A DNA stretch of 64,000 bases from assembly GCF_963378075.1 (NCBI RefSeq), contig NZ_OY726394.1, forward strand, positions 1,364,001 through 1,428,000, written 5' to 3'. The DNA is from Mycolicibacter sp. MU0083 (GTDB lineage: Bacteria > Actinomycetota > Actinomycetes > Mycobacteriales > Mycobacteriaceae). Shown here piece after piece: positions 32,008 to 40,300 of the stretch (positions are counted from its first letter, which is position 1; each line of letters begins with the position of its first letter). Both the position numbers and the translations under genes were made by a program. A model generated the notes under the pieces. It had not been told where the DNA came from. It ran no database searches and was given only the letters and a program-made list of their open reading frames with translations.

Positions 32008-33377
32008 GCTTCCTCGGGCCGTGGCTGTACTGGGCGATCGGAGTCGCCCTGGGATTGCCCGTCGGCCTCATCCTGTTCACCGAATGGCACGTGGCGCTGG
32101 TCCGCAAGGGCAGTCATCTCGCACGACCGGTGGCATTGATCCGGAACTATCTGCTGCCGCTGGGTGCATTGCTGGTGCTGTTGGCGCAGGTGGCCGGTGT
32201 GCCGGGACAGGATCCGGGCCTGCGGGTCATCTACACGGCCTTCGGCTTCATGCTGCTGGTGTTGCTGCTGTCCGGTCTGGACGCCACGTTCTTTCAGAGC
32301 GCGCCGAAGGGATCCTGGCGCAATCGGGTCCCGACCATCTTCATCGACGTCGCCCGGTTTCTGCTGATCGGTGTCGGACTGGCACTGATCCTGTCCTACG
32401 TCTGGGGCGCCAAGATCGGCGGTCTGTTCACCGCCTTGGGCGTGACGTCGGTGGTCATCGGGTTGATGCTGCAGAACTCGGTCGGCCAGATCGTGTCGGG
32501 GCTGTTCATGCTGTTCGAGCAGCCGTTCCGGATCGGGGACTGGTTGGCCACCCCTGCGGCACGCGGCCGGGTGGTCGAAGTGAACTGGCGGGCAGTGCAC
32601 ATCAGCACCACGAGCGGCCTGCAGGTGACGCCGAACTCGGTGCTGGCCGGGACGTCGTTCACCAACGTCAGTCGCGCCGGGGACCGGTATCGGGCGTCGA
32701 TCACCACCACTTTCGCCGTCGCCGATCCACCGGACCGGGTGTGCGCGCTGCTGTCGCGGGTCGCCGAGGCGTTGCCGTTGCCGAGCACCGACGAGGCCGT
32801 GGTGTCGGTGGCGCTGGGCGGGGGCGAGTACCGCACCACGTTCGCGCTCGATTCGCCGTCGGAGGAGTCGGCGGCGCAGGCCACCTTCCTGCGGTGGCTC
32901 TGGTACGCCGCCCGCCGCGAGGGGCTGCACCTCGACCGGGCGTACGACCGGTTCTCCACGCCGGAGCGGGTGGCCGACGCATTGCGCACGGTGGTGGCGC
33001 CGGCGCTGCGGCTGACCGACGAGGACCAGCAGGCGCTGATCCCGCACGCCACGGTGGTGCGGTACGGCACCGACGAGGTGCTGGAGCGGGCCGGCGTGGT
33101 ACCCACCGCGATGACCTTCCTCGTCGAAGGCAGTGTCCGGATCTCCGGGGTCGACGCCCCCTCGCAGGACAGCACGTTGCGGCACGGAGCGTTCCTCGGC
33201 GTCACCGCCCTGACCCGGCAGGCGAGTCAGTTCGACGCCCACGCGCTGGAAGAGGTGACCGCGGTGGTGATCGACCGTGAGCGCATCGAAGAGCTGGTGA
33301 TCCACAAACCGATGCTGCTGCAGGAACTGGGCCGGATCATCGACCAGCGGCGCAGCGCGTCGGTGGGCCCGCGGTGA
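32004..33377 (+). CDS. MscS-type mechanosensitive channel with C-terminal cyclic-nucleotide-binding-like domain (Rv2434c-like)
   Basis: A 457-residue membrane protein. Four to five hydrophobic helices come first. The MscS pore-lining and beta region follows (FTALGVTSVVIGLMLQNSVG, then FEQPFRIGDWL and PNSVLAGTSFTNVSR). The C-terminal ~125 residues are a CAP/CNB-type beta roll (LIPHATVVRYGTDEVLERAG, FLVEGSVRISG). The phosphate-binding cassette reads GAFLGVTALTRQASQFDA, lacking the usual Gly-Glu and Arg-Ala pairs, so nucleotide binding is doubtful. The GTG start overlaps the cyclase-like gene, suggesting the two proteins work together. Confidence 0.88.
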   Translation: MSFLGPWLYWAIGVALGLPVGLILFTEWHVALVRKGSHLARPVALIRNYLLPLGALLVLLAQVAGVPGQDPGLRVIYTAFGFMLLVLLLSGLDATFFQSAPKGSWRNRVPTIFIDVARFLLIGVGLALILSYVWGAKIGGLFTALGVTSVVIGLMLQNSVGQIVSGLFMLFEQPFRIGDWLATPAARGRVVEVNWRAVHISTTSGLQVTPNSVLAGTSFTNVSRAGDRYRASITTTFAVADPPDRVCALLSRVAEALPLPSTDEAVVSVALGGGEYRTTFALDSPSEESAAQATFLRWLWYAARREGLHLDRAYDRFSTPERVADALRTVVAPALRLTDEDQQALIPHATVVRYGTDEVLERAGVVPTAMTFLVEGSVRISGVDAPSQDSTLRHGAFLGVTALTRQASQFDAHALEEVTAVVIDRERIEELVIHKPMLLQELGRIIDQRRSASVGPR

Positions 33378-33426
33378 TTGCCGGGGCCGTTTTACCTGAT
33401 CGGTCGTTCGCCGATACTCTGGCCAG

Positions 33427-34680
33427 ATGAGCGTCCCCGTACTTCCCGACCTGCGCCAAGAGGTCCACGACGCCGCCCGACGTGCCAGAGTCGCCTCGCG
33501 ATCCCTGACGGCGTTGTCCACCGCGGCCAAGAACAGTGCGCTGAATGCCGCAGCCGATGCGCTGCTGGCCCACACCGACGACATCCTGGCGGCCAACGCC
33601 GTCGACGTCGATGCTGCGCGTGCCGCCGGCACTCCCGAGGCCATGCTGGATCGGCTGGCGTTGTCGAAGGACCGGGTCGACGGTATCGCCGCCGGCCTGC
33701 GGCAGGTGGCCGGACTGCCCGACCCGGTCGGGGAGGTGCTGCGCGGCTACACCCTGCCCAACGGCCTGATGATGCGCCAGCAGCGGGTTCCGCTCGGCGT
33801 CGTCGGCATGGTCTACGAGGGCCGGCCGAACGTCACCGTGGACGCGTTCGGGTTGGCCCTGAAGTCCGGCAACGCCGCACTGCTGCGCGGTAGCTCATCG
33901 GCGGCGCACTCCAACCAGGCCCTGGTGGACGTACTGCGCGGCGCCCTGGTCAGCGAAGACCTGCCCGCCGACGCGGTGCAACTGCTGTCGTCGGCCGACC
34001 GCGCCACCGTCACTCATCTGATCCAGGCCCGCGGACTGGTCGACGTGGTGATCCCGCGCGGCGGTGCCGGGCTGATCGAAGCGGTGGTGCGCGATGCGCT
34101 GGTGCCGACCATCGAGACCGGGGTGGGCAACTGCCACGTCTACATCCACGAATCCGCCGACCTCGACGTTGCCGAACAGGTGCTGCTGAACTCCAAGACG
34201 CGCCGGCCCAGCGTCTGCAACGCCGCCGAAACCGTACTGGTCGACAAGGCCATCGCCGCGACCGCCCTGCCACGGCTGGTGGATGCGTTGACCACCGCCG
34301 GAGTCGCGGTGCACGGCGACGCCGACACCGCGGCCGCCGAGGAGGATCTGCGCCGGGAATACCTGGCGATGGACATCGCATTGGCGGTTGTCGACGATCT
34401 CGAGGACGCGATCGATCACATCAACGAGTACGGAACCGGACACACCGAGGCCATCGTCACCTCCAACATGGCCGCGGCCCAGCGGTTCAGCGAACAGGTC
34501 GACGCCGCCGCCGTGATGGTCAACGCTTCGACGGCGTTCACCGACGGCGAGCAGTTCGGTTTCGGCGCCGAGATCGGCATCTCCACCCAGAAATTGCATG
34601 CTCGTGGCCCGATGGGGCTGCCGGAGCTGACGTCGACCAAATGGATCGTGTGGGGCGACGGCCACACCCGTCCCGCCTAA
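33427..34680 (+). CDS. proA: Gamma-glutamyl phosphate reductase
   Basis: Second step of proline synthesis, reducing gamma-glutamyl phosphate to glutamate semialdehyde with NADPH. The aldehyde-dehydrogenase-fold protein of 417 residues carries [18 protein letters not shown], the nucleotide segment [17 protein letters not shown] and the catalytic cysteine in [15 protein letters not shown]. The C-terminal [21 protein letters not shown] is typical. A 49-bp gap follows the channel gene. Nadjacent proB is at 21197, not linked. Confidence 0.97.
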   Translation: MSVPVLPDLRQEVHDAARRARVASRSLTALSTAAKNSALNAAADALLAHTDDILAANAVDVDAARAAGTPEAMLDRLALSKDRVDGIAAGLRQVAGLPDPVGEVLRGYTLPNGLMMRQQRVPLGVVGMVYEGRPNVTVDAFGLALKSGNAALLRGSSSAAHSNQALVDVLRGALVSEDLPADAVQLLSSADRATVTHLIQARGLVDVVIPRGGAGLIEAVVRDALVPTIETGVGNCHVYIHESADLDVAEQVLLNSKTRRPSVCNAAETVLVDKAIAATALPRLVDALTTAGVAVHGDADTAAAEEDLRREYLAMDIALAVVDDLEDAIDHINEYGTGHTEAIVTSNMAAAQRFSEQVDAAAVMVNASTAFTDGEQFGFGAEIGISTQKLHARGPMGLPELTSTKWIVWGDGHTRPA

Positions 34681-34695
34681 GGAGCCCTAGCCCGC

Positions 34696-35595
34696 ATGGA
34701 CAACCCCGCCATCCCCGCCACCCCGGCCCGCCAAGCGCCGTTGTTCGCCGACATCGACGACGTCGCCCGCAGGTTGGCCGAGACCGGCTATCTGGCCGAC
34801 ACCGCCACCACCACCGCGGTGTTTCTGGCCGACCGGCTGGGCAAACCCCTGCTGGTGGAGGGGCCGGCCGGCGTCGGCAAGACCGAGCTGGCCCGGGCGG
34901 TGGCCACGGCCACCGGTTCCGGGCTGGTGCGACTGCAGTGCTACGAGGGTGTCGACGAAGCCCGGGCGCTCTATGAGTGGAACCACGCCAAGCAGATACT
35001 GCGCATCCAGTCCGGGTCCAACGGCGGGGACTGGGACGCCACCAAGATGGATGTGTTCGCCGAGGAGTTCCTGCTGTCGCGGCCGCTGCTGACCGCGATC
35101 CGGCGCACCGACCCCACGGTGCTGCTGATCGACGAGACCGACAAGGCCGACATCGAGATCGAGGGTCTGCTGCTGGAGGTGCTCTCCGACTTCGCGGTCA
35201 CCGTCCCGGAACTGGGGACCATCACCGCCACCAGGACCCCGTTCACCGTGCTGACGTCCAACGCCACCCGGGAACTGTCCGAGGCGCTCAAACGTCGCTG
35301 CCTGTTCTTGCACATCGACTTCCCCGACGCGGACCTGGAACGCCGCATCCTGCTGTCGCGGGTACCGGAGTTGCCCGAACGGCTGGCCGCCGAACTGGTG
35401 CGCATCATCGGGGTGCTGCGTGGGATGCAGCTCAAGAAGGTGCCGTCGGTGGCCGAGACCATCGACTGGGGCCGGACCATCCTGGCCTTGGGCATGGACA
35501 CCCTCGACGACGCCACCGTCGCCGCGACGCTCGGCGTGGTGCTCAAGCATCAGTCGGATCAGATCCGGGCCGCCGGAGAACTCCGGCTGAACTGA
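34696..35595 (+). CDS. MoxR-type AAA+ ATPase
   Basis: A 299-residue chaperone-like ATPase. Walker A is GPAGVGKTEL, Walker B VLLIDETDKAD, and sensor 1 is in VLTSNATRELSEALKRRCLFL. MoxR proteins usually work with the VWA-domain protein next door to mature or insert metal cofactors or assemble complexes; here the VWA gene starts 10 bases after the stop. The corresponding pair in M. tuberculosis is Rv2426c/Rv2425c. The client is unknown; CoxD/CoxE-type pairs of this kind serve carbon monoxide dehydrogenase maturation in other bacteria, but no cox genes are seen here. Confidence 0.92.
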   Translation: MDNPAIPATPARQAPLFADIDDVARRLAETGYLADTATTTAVFLADRLGKPLLVEGPAGVGKTELARAVATATGSGLVRLQCYEGVDEARALYEWNHAKQILRIQSGSNGGDWDATKMDVFAEEFLLSRPLLTAIRRTDPTVLLIDETDKADIEIEGLLLEVLSDFAVTVPELGTITATRTPFTVLTSNATRELSEALKRRCLFLHIDFPDADLERRILLSRVPELPERLAAELVRIIGVLRGMQLKKVPSVAETIDWGRTILALGMDTLDDATVAATLGVVLKHQSDQIRAAGELRLN

Positions 35596-35605
35596 TGGTC
35601 CGATA

Positions 35606-37045
35606 ATGGTTCGCCGCATCCGCCCGTCGCAGCCGCTGGCTCCGCACGGTATTCCCGGGCATCTCGTGGGTTTTGTGGAAGCACTGCGGGGGCAGGGCAT
35701 TTCGGTCGGGCCGTCGGAGACCGTGGATGCCGGTCGGGTGCTGACCGTGATCGGTCTGGGAGACCGGGAGGTGCTGCGGGAGGGCCTGGCGTGTGCGGTG
35801 CTGCGCCGGCCCGACCACCGCGACACCTATGACGCGCTGTTCGATCTGTGGTTCCCGGCCGCACTCGGCGGGCGGACCGTGATCGTCGACGGCGATGAGC
35901 AACCCGTCGACGACGTGCCGCTGTCCGAGGACGTCGAAGACATGCGGGCGATGTTGCTCGATCTGTTGAACGCCAATCCTGATCTGGCAGAGACGGATCC
36001 GCGATTGTCGGCGATGATCGCCGCGATCGTCGGCGCCTACGGGCAGTATCGGTCGAGTCGCGGCCCGTCCTACTCGGCCTACCAGGCGCTCAAGGCGTTG
36101 GCGCTCGACGAGTTGGAGGGCAAGCTGCTGGCCGGGCTGCTTGCGCCCTACGGTGACGAGCCCAGCCCCAGCCAGGAACAGATCGCCAAGGCGATGGCGG
36201 CACAACGGATCGCCCAGTTGCGCAAGTTGGTCGACGCCGAGACCAAGCGACGCACCGCCGAACAGTTGGGGCGCGAGCATGTGCAGATGTACGGCATTCC
36301 GCAACTGAGCGAGAACGTCGAGTTTCTCCGCGCCTCCGGCGAGCAGTTGCGCCAGATGCGGCGCGTGGTGGCACCGCTGGCCCGCACCTTGGCGACCCGG
36401 TTGGCCGCGCGCCGGCGGCGCTCCCGTGCCGGCACCATCGATCTGCGCAAGACGTTGCGCAAGTCGATGTCCACCGGTGGGGTGCCGATCGACGTGGTGC
36501 TGCGCAAGCCGCGCCCGGCTCGGCCCGAACTGGTGGTGCTGTGCGATGTATCCGGCTCGGTGGCCGGCTTCAGTCACTTCACGTTGCTTTTGGTTAATGC
36601 TCTGCGCCAACAGTTTTCGCGGGTGCGAGTGTTTGCGTTCATCGACACCACCGATGAGGTGACTCACCTGTTCGGGCCGGACGCGGACTTGGCGGTGGCT
36701 ATTCAGCGGATCACCCGGGAATCCGGGGTCTACACCCGTGACGGTCATTCCGACTACGGTCACGCATTCGTCTCGTTCGCCGAGAACTTCCCCAACGTGG
36801 TGTCGCCGCGCAGTGCGCTGTTGGTGCTCGGTGACGGTCGTACCAACTACCGTGACCCCGGTATCGACGTGCTCTCGCACCTGGTGACCGCCAGTCGGCA
36901 CGCGCACTGGCTCAACCCGGAACCTCAGCATCTGTGGGGCAGTGGGGATTCCGCGGTGCCGCGGTACAGCGACGTCATTCCCATGCACGAGTGCCGTTCG
37001 GCCAAACAGTTGGCCGGAGTGATCGACGCCCTGCTGCCGATCTAG
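35606..37045 (+). CDS. VWA-domain protein, CoxE-like
   Basis: A 479-residue soluble protein. The N-terminal half is helical with an arginine-rich segment (TRLAARRRRSRAGTIDLRKTLRKS). The C-terminal half is a von Willebrand A domain with the MIDAS motif in LCDVSGSVAGFS and later VFAFIDTTDEVTHLF and VLGDGRTNY. The GHSDYGHAF segment probably supplies another metal-site residue. It forms a two-gene unit with the MoxR ATPase and is probably its partner or substrate adaptor. A short hairpin with a T-run closes the transcript. Confidence 0.9.
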   Translation: MVRRIRPSQPLAPHGIPGHLVGFVEALRGQGISVGPSETVDAGRVLTVIGLGDREVLREGLACAVLRRPDHRDTYDALFDLWFPAALGGRTVIVDGDEQPVDDVPLSEDVEDMRAMLLDLLNANPDLAETDPRLSAMIAAIVGAYGQYRSSRGPSYSAYQALKALALDELEGKLLAGLLAPYGDEPSPSQEQIAKAMAAQRIAQLRKLVDAETKRRTAEQLGREHVQMYGIPQLSENVEFLRASGEQLRQMRRVVAPLARTLATRLAARRRRSRAGTIDLRKTLRKSMSTGGVPIDVVLRKPRPARPELVVLCDVSGSVAGFSHFTLLLVNALRQQFSRVRVFAFIDTTDEVTHLFGPDADLAVAIQRITRESGVYTRDGHSDYGHAFVSFAENFPNVVSPRSALLVLGDGRTNYRDPGIDVLSHLVTASRHAHWLNPEPQHLWGSGDSAVPRYSDVIPMHECRSAKQLAGVIDALLPI

Positions 37046-37062
37046 GGGCGGCTGCCCCCTTT
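37045..37062 (+). terminator. Terminator after the MoxR-VWA pair
   Basis: GGGGC (37045-37049) and GCCCC (37054-37058) form a short GC stem with a GGCT loop, followed by CTTTT. It begins at the VWA stop codon and separates this unit from the PGRS gene. Confidence 0.6.
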
Positions 37063-37260
37063 TCGGGCACGCCCTGCGTGTCCTTCTGCGTGCACTTTGG
37101 TCCGCCTAGTGCCGCTGATCTGCGTATTCGGCGTCGAAACATCGCCTGAACACCGGGTTTTGCGAACCGACGTCGAAGGGGAGTGAGTAGCCGGCGGGTA
37201 GGCGGCCGAAAAACTAGGGCAATCGATCACTCTATGAACGATGCCCAGCTCGGAAATAAC

Positions 37261-37296
37261 CTAAGGCGTCTTAGCGAGCGTTAAGTATCTCGCTAA
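37261..37296 (+). promoter_or_regulatory. Overlapping inverted repeats just upstream of the PGRS gene
   Basis: TTAGCGAG (37271-37278) is perfectly inverted as CTCGCTAA (37289-37296). CTAAG (37261-37265)/CTTAG (37270-37274) shares the same bases, so only one can form in RNA. The pair ends five bases before GGGGAGG, the ribosome binding site of the PGRS gene. It could be an operator or a translation-control hairpin. Confidence 0.5.
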
Positions 37297-37315
37297 CTAT
37301 GGGGAGGTTGTTGCC

Positions 37316-40300
37316 ATGATCGAGAGAAGTCGTGGTGCGAAGCGGAATTCGTCGCACCGAGCGGGAGCGCGTCGCACCAAGCGTGTCGCGGGTACGGGCG
37401 CGACGATAGGCGCGTTCCTGGCATTCGGGATGACGCCGCTCGCGCTTCCGCAACGGGCACACGCCGACGACTTCGGTCTGGACGACTTGTTCGACCCTGC
37501 CGCCTGGGCGATGCCGTATGACGGTGTCGATTGGGACTCCTTCGTCGACCCGAACGCCTGGTCGGCGTTGTTCGACGGTGCGGCGTTCGATTCGGTCGCC
37601 GGGGGTGGGGCGGCCAGCGACCCGTTCGGACTCGACGCCGCATTCAACTCGTTCATGGCCGACGCGAACGCCTGGGTGTCCACCAACTGGATCGGCACCC
37701 AGTTCGGCGACTGGGTCGACGACAACTTGATCAACCCGCTGGGTGCGGCATGGACCTCCGCCGACAGCTGTGGCTTCATCTGCGACGGGGCGGACGGGAC
37801 TGCCACCGACCCGGACGGTCAGGACGGTGGCTGGCTGTTCGGCAACGGCGGCGCGGGGTACAGCTACAGCGCCGGTGACGGCTTCCACGACGGCGGCGCC
37901 GGGGGTGACGCCAACACGTGGGGCAATGGCGGCGATGGTGGCGCCGGCTCCGACGGCGGTGCGGGCGGCCTCGGCGGTAACGGCGGCATGTTCTCAGGCA
38001 ACGGTGGTGACGGTGGTGCCGGCGGCAACGGTGTGGCCGGTTCCGCGCACATCGACGGTGGCGCCGGCGGCGCCGGTGGTAACGCGGGCCAGTTCTCGGC
38101 GTTCGCGCACGGTGGTGCCGGTGGTGCCGGTGGTGACGGAGCGACCGGCAATGCCGGCGCGGCCGGCAATTTCGCCACCGGTAATGGTGACGGCGCCAAC
38201 GGCGGTAACGGCGGAAACGGCGGTCGCGGCGGTAACGGCGGCACCGGCGGTCTCTTCTTCGGCACCGGCGGTGCGGCGGGTGACGGCGGCGCCAGCGGTG
38301 GCGGTGGCAACGGTGGCGACGGAGCGGACGGCATCCTTGCGCACCTTGACGCCGGAAACGGTGGTGCCGGCGGCAACGCCGGTGTGGCGGGTGCGGCCGG
38401 CACGGCCGGTGCGGGGAGCAGCCTAGCGGGCACCGCGGGGGCGGCGGGTCAGGCCGGCGCCGCGAGCACACGCAGCGGCAACGGCGGCAACGGCGGTGAC
38501 GGACTTGCCAGCACCGACTCGGACGTCGACGGTGGCAACGGTGGTGCAGGTGGTGCCGGCGGCGCGACCGGCGACGGTGGCAACGGTGGTAACGGTGGCG
38601 ACGGAGCCGAAGGCCAGAACAGCGACGGAAGCAACGGTGGCGCTGGCGGTAACGGCGGCGCGGGCGGTTCCCAGTCTGGCAACGGCGGCAACGGCGGTGA
38701 CGGCGGCGTCGGCGGTGCCGGCGCCAGTGGCAGCCAGGGCCAGGCCGGGGCGAACGGCAACTGGGCCATCGACTACGGCAACGGTAAGGGCGCCGGAGAG
38801 AACGGTGGAGCCGGCGGCCAAGGCTTCGACGGTGGTGCCGGCGGACACGGTGGCAATGCAGGGACCGCTGCTCACGGCACAGCCGGTCAGGCGGGTGACG
38901 GCGGTGACGGCGGTGTCGGCGGTAACGCGGGTGCCGGTGGAAACGGCGGCAACGGTGCAACCGGTGACTGGGGCGTGGCTCTGTCCAACGGGGTCGGCGG
39001 CAAGGGCGGCAACGCCGGAACGGCGATCGGTATCGCCGGCGCAGGCGGTGCGGGCGGTGCGGCAGGTTCTGGTGCGGGCGGCAGCGCCGGCAACGCCGGT
39101 GACGACGGGAGCGTTCCGGCTGTCGGGAGCGCGCACGGCGGCAACGGCGGCGCCGGCGCCGCGGGCGACTGGAACGTGGCGGCGTCCAATGGCGTCGGCG
39201 GTAAGGGCGGCAACGGCGGTACCGGTGGTACGTACGGTGACGGTGGTGTCGGTGGTACCGGTGGTGTAGGTGCCGCCGGTATTAACGGGGGGACCGGCGG
39301 CGACGGCGACGGTCTCGTCGGCGGTAACGGCGCCACCGGTGGTGCGGGGGGCACCGGTGGCGCCGGCGGCACGATCTCGGGCGTCAGCGGCGCTGGTGGC
39401 ACCGGTGGTAACGGTGGTAACGGTGGTAACGGTGGTAACGGCGGCGACGGCCACAACGGCACCGGACCCGGCGTCAACGGCACCAACGGTGGTAACGGCG
39501 CTATCGCCGGTAACGGGGGTAGCGGCGGTGCCGGTGGCGTAGCGGGAGCCGCCGGTGGTCAAGGCGCGATCGGCCTGGCCGGCGACGGCGGAAACGGCGG
39601 TAATGCCGGGGCGGCCGGAGCCGGTGGTAACGGTGGGAACGGCTGGAATGTCACCGGCGGTAACGGCAGCGGTAGCAATGGCGGTGCCGGTGGCAACGGG
39701 GCGGCCAACTCGGCCCTGGGCGGCGCCGGGGGCGCCTCCGGTGGCGCGGGCGGCAGCGCCGGCCACGCCGGAAGCGTCGGGGCCGCCGGCGGTGCCGGCG
39801 GTAACGGCGGCGACGGCGGTTCGGGTTCGGGTACCGGACAGGGCGGCAACGCCGGACACGGTGGTACCGGCGGTGACGGCTTCGGCGTGATGCTCAACCA
39901 GGTCGGTGACGGCGGTAACGGCGGTGACGCCGGTGCGGCCGGCGCTGGCCTGAACGGCGCGATGATGGGCGCCGGGAGCTACGGCGGTAACGGCGGAGAC
40001 GCCCAGACCGGCAACGGCGGCGACGGTGGCGACGGCTCCGACGGCAATGGGGCGATTAACGCTCACGGTGGCGCCGGCGGTGAAAGTGTCGTGAAGGGCA
40101 ACGGCGGTGCCGGTGGTGACGGTGGCACCGGTCACGACGGTGGCCGCGGCGGCGACGCCAAGGTCGGCAACGGTGGTGACGGTGGCGACGGTGGCGACGG
40201 CAATGCCACGGTCGAAGGCGGTGACGGCGGTGACGGCGGTGCCAGCACCGGGTCCGGTAACGGCGGTAACGGCGGCCACGGTGGCCACGGTGGCAACGGG

